From: Pedobacter psychroterrae
GTDB lineage: Bacteria > Bacteroidota > Bacteroidia > Sphingobacteriales > Sphingobacteriaceae
DNA length: 64,000 nucleotides
NCBI RefSeq assembly: GCF_004331695.1
Contig: NZ_SJSL01000001.1
Coordinates: 930,001-994,000 of the forward strand
Reading direction: 5' to 3'
Part shown: piece by piece, positions 46,399 through 55,179 of the stretch
Layout of the letters: each line of letters begins with the position of its first letter
Position numbering within the stretch: position 1 is the first letter of the stretch
Position numbers and translations under genes: made by a program
Notes under the pieces: generated by a model
Told to the model about the DNA's origin: nothing
Seen by the model: the letters and a program-made list of their open reading frames with translations, nothing else
Databases searched by the model: none

Positions 46399-47985
46399 AT
46401 GAAGTCAACAAATAAACTTGTAATAACTCTTGTTTTGCTTTTTGCTTTTTCGGCTGTTCAGGGCCAAAAGCCGATATCACTTCCATTCAACTGGCATTTA
46501 CTGGATCTTGTTCAAGACAGCTTATTTGGTTCAGGGGTAGAAAAAAGCTACCTTAAATTGTTAAAAGGGAAAAAAGCAAGGCCAGTTGTAGTTGCGGTGA
46601 TTGATGGTGGTGTAGATATTAACCATGAGGATTTAAAAGCAGTTATCTGGAATAATCCCAAAGAGATTCCTGGTAATTTAAAAGATGATGATCGCAATGG
46701 TTATGTAGATGACATTCATGGATGGAATTTTTTGGGGTCTGCGAAAGGAAATGTGCAGTACGACAATATGGAAATTACCAGGATAGCTGTTGCCGGAGAT
46801 GTCAGGTTTAAAGGATTGAATTCCGCAACTGTTAAAAAAGAGGATCTTGCAGATTATCTGTTGTACAAGGCCAGTAAAGATGAGGTTGATAAAGACTATG
46901 CGGAGGCAAAGGGGATGGTTGATAATCTTGAGCCTTTTAAGAATGTGCTCGACACAATTTTGGTAAATATGAATCGTAATCCTAACCCGTCTTTAAAGGA
47001 TTTTGAGATTTACAGACCAACGACTGCTGGTCAGGCGCGAGTGAGAAGCGTAATGATGCAGCACCTTGCTACAGGTCAGCAATTTAAGGATATTTATGCG
47101 CAACAAATTGCCGGTTTGTTGGCGTTTGTGAAAAAGATTGCGGATTACCATAAGAATAAAACTTATGACTCCAGGATAATGGTTGGAGATAATAAGGAAT
47201 TAGGTTCTTACTATGGAAATAATGATGTTGTTGGTCCTGATGCTGGTCATGGTACACATGTTGCAGGTATAGTCGCTGCGGTACGGGGAAATCAAATAGG
47301 TATGGATGGGGTTGCAAGTGCCGCCAAGATTATGGTTTTAAGGGTGGTTCCGGATGGTGATGAAAGAGATAAGGATGTCGCTAACGCAATAAGGTACGCT
47401 GTTGACAATGGGGCTTCGATTATAAATATGAGTTTCGGAAAATCATTGTCTCCAGATAAAAAAATTGTTGATGATGCTGTTAAATATGCAATGTCTAAAG
47501 ATATTCTTATCGTGCATGCAGCGGGTAATGAGAATATGAATACTGATATGCATCCGGTTTATCCTAACCGGAACTATCAGGATGGTGGAAAAGCTGCGAA
47601 GTGGATAGAAGTTGGATCATCTAATCCGTTGAATGATCGCAGTTTGAAATCCTCATTTTCAAACTATGGAAAAATCAGCGTTGATGTCTTTGCACCTGGA
47701 AATCAAATTTATAGCGCCATTCCGGGATCGGGCTACGGATTTAAAAGTGGTTCTAGTATGGCTGCCCCAGTGGTTGCTGGTATTGCTGCATTGTTAAGGT
47801 CTTATTATCCAAAGCTTAAGGCAGGGCAGATAAAGGAGATATTAATGAATTCTGTTTCTCCCGTTCAGCGTTCGGTAGATATTGCTGTAAATAATGATTC
47901 TGTTGCTATACAATTTTCAGATTTATCGCTAAGTGGGGGAGTGATCAATGCTTTTCAAGCGCTCGAAGCTGCATCAGCATATTGA
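46399..47985 (+). CDS. S8 family subtilisin-like serine peptidase
   Basis: A 528-residue exported protease. The triad is complete: D69 (VAVIDGGVDINHEDLK), H284 (GHGTHVAGIVAAV) and S453 (SGSSMAAPVVAGIAALL). About 215 residues lie between Asp and His, against roughly 30 to 40 in subtilisin. The insert (about 90-275) is charged and helical. A signal peptide ends near residue 22 (FAFSAVQG). As the last gene of the locus it would supply peptides for the S9 enzyme and the SusC/SusD pair. Confidence 0.9.
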   Translation: MKSTNKLVITLVLLFAFSAVQGQKPISLPFNWHLLDLVQDSLFGSGVEKSYLKLLKGKKARPVVVAVIDGGVDINHEDLKAVIWNNPKEIPGNLKDDDRNGYVDDIHGWNFLGSAKGNVQYDNMEITRIAVAGDVRFKGLNSATVKKEDLADYLLYKASKDEVDKDYAEAKGMVDNLEPFKNVLDTILVNMNRNPNPSLKDFEIYRPTTAGQARVRSVMMQHLATGQQFKDIYAQQIAGLLAFVKKIADYHKNKTYDSRIMVGDNKELGSYYGNNDVVGPDAGHGTHVAGIVAAVRGNQIGMDGVASAAKIMVLRVVPDGDERDKDVANAIRYAVDNGASIINMSFGKSLSPDKKIVDDAVKYAMSKDILIVHAAGNENMNTDMHPVYPNRNYQDGGKAAKWIEVGSSNPLNDRSLKSSFSNYGKISVDVFAPGNQIYSAIPGSGYGFKSGSSMAAPVVAGIAALLRSYYPKLKAGQIKEILMNSVSPVQRSVDIAVNNDSVAIQFSDLSLSGGVINAFQALEAASAY

Positions 47986-48050
47986 TAAGGATTTTTATTT
48001 TTTTGTAAAAACATCTTTAATACGGGTTTGATGTACAATATCGTCCAGAT

Positions 48051-48374
48051 ATGTTAATACGGGTGGTAAATATTATATTTAGGAATATTGATGAGAAGGC
48101 GCCCTTAAGTCCGGAATCTAGGGAATTGCAGATGGAATTTGTACTCAAACTAATTGAGTTGATTGAGCCTTTATCTCTGTTAGACTTGAATGGTCAGGCT
48201 ATTGAAATGAAGGTTCAGGATCATTTTTCCGATCCTAACTGGCAATGTGTACTGGTGCTTGAACAAAAAATTAATGACCGGTTACCGTTTTACCATGGGG
48301 CTGAGCTGCTACATTTAAAAGAATTGTCAAGTATACTGCGTGATGCAATGTCAAGAGGGGTATCTGGACAATAG
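48051..48374 (+). CDS. Hypothetical protein
   Basis: A 107-residue cytoplasmic protein without signal peptide, rich in Leu and Glu, largely helical (ELQMEFVLKLIELIEPLSLLD). I do not recognise a family. It starts 65 bases after the subtilase on the same strand. No antisense alternative is better, so it is listed with moderate confidence. Confidence 0.45.
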   Translation: MLIRVVNIIFRNIDEKAPLSPESRELQMEFVLKLIELIEPLSLLDLNGQAIEMKVQDHFSDPNWQCVLVLEQKINDRLPFYHGAELLHLKELSSILRDAMSRGVSGQ

Positions 48375-48826
48375 GAAGTTAACTGGTTGATGTCATAATA
48401 AAGAAATGCAAATTCGGTTGCTTTAAATTCATCTGTTGCAAACTTTCCCAGAGTTTTAATAAAATTGTTATGTCTAAGATGAGTGATGTTTGGTTACTAT
48501 ACGGAAGTACTGGGCTTCCAATAAGACGTTCTTGTCATAATCTTATTATTTTTTGCACCTTCTGATAAAGAGTTCAGAATAAATGTGTTTTCAGTTAGTT
48601 TCGATTAGCCATAATTAAACACTATGAATCCTTTAATCAATTGTTTTTTTATTAAACGTGATATCTGCATGCTGTATGGGCATTATTAATCGGGTAAACC
48701 CAATACTGGATATATTCGTTCGGTCTACTGCGGCTTTTTAAAGCCACGGTTAATGCTTGATGTTGCTAATTATTTCTTGTTGTTTTTTGTAGAAATACCG
48801 AAAGGCATTTTAATCAGGCTTTCTAG
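48375..48826. other. Gene-free stretch of 452 bases
   Basis: No supported gene. A short palindrome (GGCTTTTTAAAGCC near 48734-48747) could be a hairpin between the convergent transcripts, but it lacks a clear T-run. A frame on the plus strand from 48753 runs into the DUF4260 gene and is an antisense shadow. Confidence 0.5.
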
Positions 48827-49180
48827 CTACCAAAACTTTCCATTACTTAAGTTGGTATGCCAAAACCCATCAAAGTATTTTAAGCCTGTACCGATGCCCC
48901 TGTCCATTGTAGAATGTGCAAGCAACATTATGCCAACAAGCATAAAGTTCTTATTTCCCTTTGCCAAACCATAAAGGCCAATCACAACTGCTGTTCCCTT
49001 GAAATGAACGATGTTGTACAGAATTGCTCCAACAACAGGATTGATGAAATAACCCACCATAGCCAGGTCTGGCACCAATAAAAGGGCCGGGAACCACCAC
49101 CATTTCAGATTCATTCGTGAGAACAGGTAAATGCATCCCATAAACATTGTCAACTCTTCAATTTGAATTAAAATTTCCAT
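48827..49180 (-). CDS. DUF4260 family membrane protein
   Basis: The protein has 117 residues from ATG 49180 and three or four hydrophobic segments. The family phrases are WWWFPALLLVPDLAMVGYFINPVVGAILYNIVHFKG and LLAHSTMDRGIGTGLKYFDGFWHTNL. DUF4260 has no known function. An upstream in-frame start would overlap the quinone-reductase gene. It follows that gene by 11 bases and is probably co-transcribed. Confidence 0.8.
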   Translation of the reverse strand: MEILIQIEELTMFMGCIYLFSRMNLKWWWFPALLLVPDLAMVGYFINPVVGAILYNIVHFKGTAVVIGLYGLAKGNKNFMLVGIMLLAHSTMDRGIGTGLKYFDGFWHTNLSNGKFW

Positions 49181-49191
49181 AAAATTTCGTT

Positions 49192-49767
49192 TTAGTTTTT
49201 GTATGATAATATAATTTGTGATTTCCAATCTTCGATGCTTTCAGAACTTGGCCTGTCTGCCCTATCAAAGAAAAAGTGTTTTTTAATTTCCAAGCCTGAA
49301 TAGCTATAAATACCCTTATCGGAAGTGAGGCTAAGCGCAGTATCCATTCCAATGGCCTCATATTCAGCATTGGATTTCCCATGTGTGTTAATTATGATTG
49401 CTTGCTTGCCTGCAAGTAAACCTTTTTGTACGCCATTGTCATAGCGGTAGGCAAACCCATAGCTAAAGACACGGTCTATGTAACCTTTCATTATTGCAGG
49501 CAAACCCGTCCACCAAATGGGATGTATAATGGTGATGCAATCTGCCCAAACAATAAACTCCTGTTCTTCCCTTACGTCGTCGGCAACTATTCCAGCTCGC
49601 TGACCAGCCATGTCAACCAATGAAAGTACTGGATTAAAATCTAGCTGATACAAGTCTCTAACTGCTACTTCGCTACCCATCATTTTAAGATGGTTTGTAA
49701 GCGAAGCCTTAAATTGACTGTTTAAACTTTTGGGATTGGGATGGGCATAAATAATTAAATGTTTCAT
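49192..49767 (-). CDS. NAD(P)H:quinone reductase-type flavodoxin-fold protein
   Basis: A 191-residue protein of the NQO/MdaB flavodoxin-like group. The FMN/FAD phosphate loop is HLIIYAHPNPKSLNSQFK, and the middle motif IHPIWWTGLPAIMKGYIDRVFSYGFAY is diagnostic. It would reduce quinones or electrophiles by two electrons in the cytoplasm. A TAnnTTTG promoter box lies 29 bases upstream of its start. The DUF4260 gene follows in the same operon. Confidence 0.87.
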   Translation of the reverse strand: MKHLIIYAHPNPKSLNSQFKASLTNHLKMMGSEVAVRDLYQLDFNPVLSLVDMAGQRAGIVADDVREEQEFIVWADCITIIHPIWWTGLPAIMKGYIDRVFSYGFAYRYDNGVQKGLLAGKQAIIINTHGKSNAEYEAIGMDTALSLTSDKGIYSYSGLEIKKHFFFDRADRPSSESIEDWKSQIILSYKN

Positions 49768-49795
49768 CGTTTTATTTTTTATTGATCTGATGAAA

Positions 49796-49803
49796 CAAAA
49801 GTA
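49796..49803 (-). promoter_or_regulatory. Bacteroidetes -7 promoter element (TACTTTTG)
   Basis: Read on the minus strand the bases are TACTTTTG, an exact TAnnTTTG box, 29 bases upstream of the ATG of the quinone-reductase gene. Confidence 0.5.
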
Positions 49804-49840
49804 TGGTACCGCTACCGGCTAGAATTGTAAGAAAACGAAA

Positions 49841-50662
49841 TCAACTTATCGGATTACAAATATCTTGTTGAAATTTAAGGTATTTGGCGGGACTGAGGTT
49901 GATGTAATGTTTAAAGTCGTGGATCAGTTGGCTTTGGTCGTAATAACCGCATTCGCTGATGATTTCAAACCAATCTATCTTAGAAGCATTTTTGGCAAGG
50001 GTTTGGATAAGGTCGATCGCTTTTAAAAACCGTTGGTAACGGCCAAGTTCTTTCGCTGAATAACCGAAATGTTTTTTATGGTTAAGTTGGATATTCCTTT
50101 CTGTTTGATTGTTTTGGTCGGCAACAGCTTTAATGGGATTTAAGGCTTGCTGACTAAAATTGGCCAATTGTTCGGCAACTTTAGGTCGGTAAATAAGGTA
50201 AGGATCACTAAATTTAAGGATATGGTTTACCCTATCTTCTATACGGTCTAGTTTATTCAGTTCATGCCACAAAACCGTAAAGCAGTCTTCATTAAGTAGT
50301 TCATCAGGATTGATGGGAACGTGTTCAGCAATAGCAGCATTTCCAAAAAAACGGTAGAACGCATCATCCTTAAAATTGACCGTTAATATCTCAGCACCTG
50401 CAGGCAGGGTGTATTCAAATGCATGCTTAATTGGACCAAGCATGAGGCAATTTTCCACATCTATTAGAGTATTTTGCCCTGACTTGAGGGATGGGACAGC
50501 CCCAAAACTAAAAATGAGGATAGTTTGGTAAGATGGCAACAAGGTTTTGGTAATGATTTCGCTAGATTTATTTTCTGCAAAATAAAAATGGGAAAACACT
50601 TCTTGATAGGCTGGGGAAACAGGAATCCTAAAGGTGTTGTATCCAAAAGTATTTTCTTTCAT
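49841..50662 (-). CDS. AraC family transcriptional regulator
   Basis: A 273-residue regulator. The N-terminal cupin-like part (LLPSYQTILIFSFGAVPSL, GAEILTVNFKDDAFYRFFG) resembles the DUF6597-type domain. The C-terminal AraC helix-turn-helix has LNHKKHFGYSAKELGRYQRFLKAIDLIQ and SECGYYDQSQLIHDFKHYINLSPAKYLKF. It is transcribed toward the quinone reductase and may control it (inference). Confidence 0.86.
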   Translation of the reverse strand: MKENTFGYNTFRIPVSPAYQEVFSHFYFAENKSSEIITKTLLPSYQTILIFSFGAVPSLKSGQNTLIDVENCLMLGPIKHAFEYTLPAGAEILTVNFKDDAFYRFFGNAAIAEHVPINPDELLNEDCFTVLWHELNKLDRIEDRVNHILKFSDPYLIYRPKVAEQLANFSQQALNPIKAVADQNNQTERNIQLNHKKHFGYSAKELGRYQRFLKAIDLIQTLAKNASKIDWFEIISECGYYDQSQLIHDFKHYINLSPAKYLKFQQDICNPIS

Positions 50663-50762
50663 TTTTTTATTGATTATTAGAAATCAATTATTCTAACTTA
50701 TCTAAAATTGACAAAACCTTATTGCTTTTCTAACCTGCCTCTTTCAAAATATTTTTATTAGT

Positions 50763-51683
50763 TCAATTAATCAAAGCCCGGAATTTCAACGGTGTTAAAT
50801 TGGTTTTATTCTTAAACAACTTACTAAATGATTGTGGATATTCAAAACCAAACAGATAGGCAATCTCACTAACAGACAAATTTGTCGTAGCGAGTATTTC
50901 CTTTGCTTTTTCTATCAGGTAATTATGGATATGCTGCTGGGTGTTCTGCCCGGTAAGATTGCGCAGCATATCACTTAAATAATCTGCAGAAACATTTAAT
51001 TGACCTGAAATATATTGAACGGTTGGCAGCCCAATATTCCGTAATTGTTCACTGTTGAAATAATCAGAAAGCGAGCGTTCCAATTTCACCAACAAATCGC
51101 TACTTGCTGCTTTACGGGTAATGAACTGCCGGTTGTAAAATCGATTGCAATAATTTAATAACAATTCGATGTGGGAAATGATTACGTCCTGACTAAAATT
51201 GTCAATGACCGACCTGTACTCCTTATCTATATTTTGCATGATGGTGGTTATAGATTTTTCTTCATCTTCAGAAACATATAATGCTTCATTTACTGCATAA
51301 GAAAAATATCCATATTCCTTTATGCTTTTCCCCAATGGATAATTCCTAATAAAATCAGGATGTAAAACCAACCAATATCCAGCTAATTTCGAATCAGGAA
51401 CAATATCTGTGGTTATTACCTGTGCAGGCGAAAAAAAAGTCATTATACCTTCATCAAAATCATAATACTGTTGCCCATACTTCATTTTACCTTCGAAATT
51501 ATATTTGATGGCGATGCAATAGAAATTATATGAAACACTGCGCAAACTTTCATCATCAAAGCATTTAATGTCCTCGAAACTGATCACGCTAACTAAAGGA
51601 TGTTTTGGCTTGGGCAATTCCAACAATCGATGCAGTTCGGAAATCGAATTGATGATATAAGGTTTGCTATTGATATTTTTCAT
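50763..51683 (-). CDS. AraC family transcriptional regulator
   Basis: A 306-residue protein: an N-terminal sensor half (residues 1-190) and a C-terminal AraC domain. The first helix-turn-helix is NVSADYLSDMLRNLTGQNTQQHIHNYLIEKAK and the second is LSVSEIAYLFGFEYPQSFSKLFKNKTNLTPLKFR. It begins 18 bases after the SDR gene on the same strand, so the two form an operon in which the regulator may control its own partner. Confidence 0.88.
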   Translation of the reverse strand: MKNINSKPYIINSISELHRLLELPKPKHPLVSVISFEDIKCFDDESLRSVSYNFYCIAIKYNFEGKMKYGQQYYDFDEGIMTFFSPAQVITTDIVPDSKLAGYWLVLHPDFIRNYPLGKSIKEYGYFSYAVNEALYVSEDEEKSITTIMQNIDKEYRSVIDNFSQDVIISHIELLLNYCNRFYNRQFITRKAASSDLLVKLERSLSDYFNSEQLRNIGLPTVQYISGQLNVSADYLSDMLRNLTGQNTQQHIHNYLIEKAKEILATTNLSVSEIAYLFGFEYPQSFSKLFKNKTNLTPLKFRALIN

Positions 51684-51701
51684 TTCTATAAAGATAAAAA
51701 A

Positions 51702-52535
51702 TTAGTCGAAATTGGTGGAAAGGGTCAAATGTTTCCAAGCTTCAAATTCTTGCTTTTGCTTTTCATTATGATCCAGTACCAACTGGTAAGTATCTGGCCC
51801 TAACAATAATCGCAAAGGTGGCTTTTCCAACTTTACAATATCGGTCAATATCTTTACCAGTTTTTCAGGGTCGCCAGCTTGTTGACCGCTAAATGCTGAC
51901 CATATTTTTTCTGCTTTGTCCAAACCATATTCCTCAATTCTATTTTTGGCAAAGGTCATGGAGCCCTTGTCCATAAAGTTAGTCCTAAATTGCCCAGGTG
52001 CAACTACCGTAACCTTTATGCTAAAATCTGCTACTTCTAGCGCCAATGCCTCAGATAGCCCGATAACCGCAAACTTTGATGCGTTATAACTCGTTGCATT
52101 TGCAAAACCCACATAACCTGCATTTGATGAAATATTGATAACATGCCCAGATTTTTGTTTTCGTAAATACGGCATCACATTCCTAATCACGTTAACCGCT
52201 CCAAAAAGATTTACATCTACGGTTTGGCGAAACTCTTCATCAGTCATTTCTTCCATACTACCAACCAATGAGTAACCTGCATTATTAACAACCACATCAA
52301 TTTTGTGAAATTTTGAAACAGCTTGTTCCATTGCATTTTTGACATCCTTGTCGGAAGTAATATCCACTTTAATGGGCAGGAAATTATCCTGATATTCCGT
52401 AACGGAAGTTTTAAAACTTTCGATAGTTCTTGAAGTAGCAACTACTTTATCGCCCTGCGACAATACTAATTTTGTTAATGCTAGGCCCATGCCTTTTGAC
52501 GCCCCGGTTATAAACCAAACTTTTTGATTGCTCAT
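51702..52535 (-). CDS. Short-chain dehydrogenase/reductase
   Basis: A 277-residue classical SDR. The Rossmann loop is TGASKGMG near the N-terminus, NNAG follows at about 90, and the catalytic Tyr and Lys lie in SYNASKFAVIGLSEAL. It would oxidise or reduce a small alcohol or ketone with NAD(P). The substrate is unknown. It is first in an operon with an AraC gene. Confidence 0.9.
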   Translation of the reverse strand: MSNQKVWFITGASKGMGLALTKLVLSQGDKVVATSRTIESFKTSVTEYQDNFLPIKVDITSDKDVKNAMEQAVSKFHKIDVVVNNAGYSLVGSMEEMTDEEFRQTVDVNLFGAVNVIRNVMPYLRKQKSGHVINISSNAGYVGFANATSYNASKFAVIGLSEALALEVADFSIKVTVVAPGQFRTNFMDKGSMTFAKNRIEEYGLDKAEKIWSAFSGQQAGDPEKLVKILTDIVKLEKPPLRLLLGPDTYQLVLDHNEKQKQEFEAWKHLTLSTNFD

Positions 52536-52574
52536 GATTTAATATTTTTGTGTGATACAAAATTGAGGCATTTG

Positions 52575-52582
52575 CAAAAATA
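52575..52582 (-). promoter_or_regulatory. Bacteroidetes -7 promoter element (TATTTTTG)
   Basis: The minus-strand reading TATTTTTG is an exact TAnnTTTG box, 40 bases upstream of the SDR start codon. Confidence 0.4.
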
Positions 52583-52707
52583 AAAAGTGCTTAAAACCTG
52601 TAAGATTGTATCCAAAACAAGAAAATCGGTTCGCTTAGGATCCTTAATAGCTGGATTTCAGCTCATCGCCATGCTCTTTGCACATTCTGAACAACACCTA
52701 TAATCTT

Positions 52708-52920
52708 TCAAAACAATAATTCCTCACAGCAAAAACCATTTTCCTGCAACAATTTGATAACTGTTTCAGATATTTGACTAATGCTGTCTACCCGCAAAAT
52801 CTTATCACAATCTTCAAGGTCGAAATTCCATCTTGCTCCTATTAAACATTTATCCAGTTGCGGCTTAAGCGCTTCCACATCGGTGGTATCAGTAACATTG
52901 GTCTTAAAAATCATTATCAT
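52708..52920 (-). CDS. Small HMA-like protein
   Basis: A 70-residue protein with a beta-alpha-beta pattern (MIFKTNVTDTTDVEALKPQLDKCL, WNFDLEDCDKILRV, ETVIKLLQENGFCCEEL) as in heavy-metal-associated folds. It lacks the usual N-terminal CxxC; a Cys pair sits at the C-terminus. Its start overlaps the rhodanese stop by four bases, so the two are translationally coupled. Function unknown. Confidence 0.7.
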   Translation of the reverse strand: MIMIFKTNVTDTTDVEALKPQLDKCLIGARWNFDLEDCDKILRVDSISQISETVIKLLQENGFCCEELLF

Positions 52921-53291
52921 TTGCTGTTATCTTGTTGATTAACTATTTTTTCCAAATCGACCCATGCACCTCCATTATAAACGTGCTTGAAACCAAGTTC
53001 TTTTAGTATTTTCTGTACTTTAACACTTCGAAGACCATGAGAACACGTGGTGATGTAAGTTTTTTCTGGATCTAGCTCTATATATCGATCTCGGATGGTA
53101 CCCATTGAAATATTTATGGAACCCTTGATATGTCCCGTGTTGTATTCTTTGACGGTTCGCACATCTAAAATTATCCCACCTTTCGCAATTTTGGTCGCAA
53201 GCGCCGAGTCGAGGTTTACAAAACGATAGGCGAGATATCCCAGATACATTGTGGTAATTACGCCCAAGAGAATTAGCATTGTTTTTATCAT
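52917..53291 (-). CDS. Membrane-anchored rhodanese-like protein
   Basis: A 124-residue protein with one N-terminal transmembrane helix (MLILLGVITTMYLGYLAYRF) and a single rhodanese domain. The domain has GGIILDVRTVKEYNTGHIKGSINIS and the active loop beginning at C83 (TTCSHGLRSVKV). It transfers sulfane sulfur, probably on the periplasmic side. It lies between the diheme cytochrome and the HMA-like gene. Confidence 0.87.
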   Translation of the reverse strand: MIKTMLILLGVITTMYLGYLAYRFVNLDSALATKIAKGGIILDVRTVKEYNTGHIKGSINISMGTIRDRYIELDPEKTYITTCSHGLRSVKVQKILKELGFKHVYNGGAWVDLEKIVNQQDNSK

Positions 53292-53325
53292 GACTTGTAT
53301 TTTAATTTGATACTTATATTTTGAT

Positions 53326-54309
53326 TTATTTGAGGGTTTTGATATAGGCCCTGATCAGTTCAACTCCTTCCTTATCAACTACTGTTGTTCCGAGTTTAGG
53401 CATGTGGTAATCTCCCATTTCATTCATCCTAATGATGATGTTGTTCTTATTAAGTTCGATGCCAGAGCGTTCGATGCTAGTGTTATAATCAAGGTTAAGT
53501 GTAGTTTGCCCTGCATATCCGCCAGGTTGGTGGCAGTGCGCACAGTTAATATCTAGGTAAGCCCTAGCTCTTTGCGCTATTGGTGTTTCTTTGTATTTGT
53601 AAGCTGGAAGTCGTTGAAAAGTATCCAAACTAGAGACGTTAATCAACCCCTTATTCATCAAATATTGCAATTGGTTTACCTGTTTTCTGTCACGTTCCAC
53701 AACCCTATTCAGGTTCCTTACTTTTGGACCTATGGGCAAGATTTCGTTTCCGGAGCGGTGACAACTTACACACTCGTTATTGCGGGGGATATGATAAGCA
53801 ATCTGTCTTTTTTCTCCAGTGAAGCCTTCCACTTTTAGCTGTACTGTTGCTCCTTCCTTAATTAAAAACGCATCAGTTTGTCCTTCATTCCATTGATAAG
53901 TCGCCACATTCCATTTTGAGCCAGCAAAAATAAGCAACCTCGTTTCAACAATATTTAACCGCTTAGCGCTCTCAGATCCGTAGTAAAAAGTCTTGGCAAT
54001 TAAGGTTCCTTCTGGAAAATCAGGCAATCCATTTCCATTCAAGGTTAGTTTTTTTCCAGCTGGCAGCTTGATCAATCGTTGTTTCTCAGCATAATCAGTA
54101 AAAAGGGTCGAAGAGAGTTCGAAGAGCTCAACCCCTAAAGTTGGGTGGAGCGCTGACATCTTTCCTTGAAAAAGATGGTAGTTCGAAAGTTTTTTTTTAA
54201 AAACCACTTCATTTCTAATGTCGGGGTTACCAGTAGTATTACAAGAAAGTACGTAGATCAATGGTGCAACCAGCACTAACAGCATAATGATGTGTTTTTT
54301 CCCTTGCAT
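53326..54309 (-). CDS. Diheme c-type cytochrome lipoprotein
   Basis: A 327-residue exported protein with a lipobox-like segment VLSC. It has two heme c attachment sites, C180-V-S-C183-H184 and C256-A-H-C259-H260. The C-terminal half resembles the SO2930-type diheme proteins (HIPRNNECVSCHRSGNEILPIGPKVRNLN). It should carry electrons in the periplasm. The neighbouring membrane proteins may be its partners. Confidence 0.82.
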   Translation of the reverse strand: MQGKKHIIMLLVLVAPLIYVLSCNTTGNPDIRNEVVFKKKLSNYHLFQGKMSALHPTLGVELFELSSTLFTDYAEKQRLIKLPAGKKLTLNGNGLPDFPEGTLIAKTFYYGSESAKRLNIVETRLLIFAGSKWNVATYQWNEGQTDAFLIKEGATVQLKVEGFTGEKRQIAYHIPRNNECVSCHRSGNEILPIGPKVRNLNRVVERDRKQVNQLQYLMNKGLINVSSLDTFQRLPAYKYKETPIAQRARAYLDINCAHCHQPGGYAGQTTLNLDYNTSIERSGIELNKNNIIIRMNEMGDYHMPKLGTTVVDKEGVELIRAYIKTLK

Positions 54310-54317
54310 AGCTTTGA

Positions 54318-54653
54318 TCAGTCTTTTATTCCGTTTTTTTCGTTCAAAATAGATTCAGGGAGCAGAACATGCTTATCGATGTAAAATGTACCAAATGGAA
54401 CTATACAGGCCAGTAGTACTCTCCAGGTAGTTTTCGAAAAAGACCAGCGATAGGAAACCCCTACACTCAACGTAATAAATACAAACAGGCAGAAAAGTAA
54501 ACCATGCACTGGCCCCAGCAGCTTTACCAGTGCTGGATAATGAAAAAAGTACTTTAATGGAGCGGCAACAAATATTAATAAGATAAGAGAAATTCCTTCG
54601 AGAAAGCCTATAATTCGCAGCCTGCCTATCGGAGTCTTGAATAAGTATATCAT
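54318..54653 (-). CDS. DUF3817 family membrane protein
   Basis: A 111-residue inner-membrane protein with three predicted helices and the family pattern RLRIIGFLEGISLILLIFVAAPLKYFFHYPALVKLLGPVHGLLF. Function unknown. It lies 8 bases before the cytochrome c gene. Confidence 0.83.
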   Translation of the reverse strand: MIYLFKTPIGRLRIIGFLEGISLILLIFVAAPLKYFFHYPALVKLLGPVHGLLFCLFVFITLSVGVSYRWSFSKTTWRVLLACIVPFGTFYIDKHVLLPESILNEKNGIKD

Positions 54654-54666
54654 AACAGTATTTTAA

Positions 54667-55131
54667 TTAAAAAGATCTAAAAAATGGACGGCTGGCCAGA
54701 GGTGAAAATGGCCATGGAATTGCGATGAATATCACGCTGAGCGAAAGCGAAAACCAGAGCAACATCGTTCCAAATTTTTCCCGGTCAGTCTGCATCCTTT
54801 TAGCTCTTGCAGAACCTACAGTAATCAGTACAACAGAAAGTATCATAAGGGCGATGTGTACATACCTTAAAAAATCATGTTCAGCCAGCCATAAGTGCTT
54901 CTCAGCAACAGCAGAATTAAATTTTACGATCGGACTAATCATGTACAAACTCAGTCCCAGCATGAGCTGGATATGTGAAATCGTTGCTGTAAAATGGCGA
55001 ATGAAATTATCATGTCTATTAAAAATTCGGGTTCTAAAATATCCCCTTGCCGACAAGTAAATACCATAAAATAAAAAAATAAGGACCAGCCATCTGTTGG
55101 CTGAATGCAGTGTTAGAAGAGTTTGATGCAT
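54667..55131 (-). CDS. Four-helix membrane protein, possible cytochrome b-like
   Basis: A 154-residue protein with four predicted helices. Histidines lie in or near helices (TLHSANRWLVLI, FTATISHIQLMLGL, RYVHIALMILSVV) and could bind heme b, but I cannot name the family with certainty. It is first in the operon that continues with DUF3817, cytochrome c, rhodanese and HMA-like genes. The upstream operator matches the one before tetR. Confidence 0.6.
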   Translation of the reverse strand: MHQTLLTLHSANRWLVLIFLFYGIYLSARGYFRTRIFNRHDNFIRHFTATISHIQLMLGLSLYMISPIVKFNSAVAEKHLWLAEHDFLRYVHIALMILSVVLITVGSARAKRMQTDREKFGTMLLWFSLSLSVIFIAIPWPFSPLASRPFFRSF

Positions 55132-55144
55132 AAAACAAAATTTA

Positions 55145-55166
55145 AAGATACTATTTGGTATGTTTT
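55145..55166. promoter_or_regulatory. TetR operator candidate, site 2 (operon)
   Basis: ATACTATTTGGTAT (55148-55161) is an imperfect palindrome with one mismatch. It sits 17 bases upstream of the first gene of the cytochrome operon. Over 22 bases it matches the site before tetR with two differences. Confidence 0.65.
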
Positions 55167-55179
55167 TAGGTAAAAAAAT

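Noticed and set aside
48734..48747. Short palindrome as terminator of the peptide locus
   Set aside because: The loop would be only two to four bases and no T-run follows, so it was not listed as a terminator.
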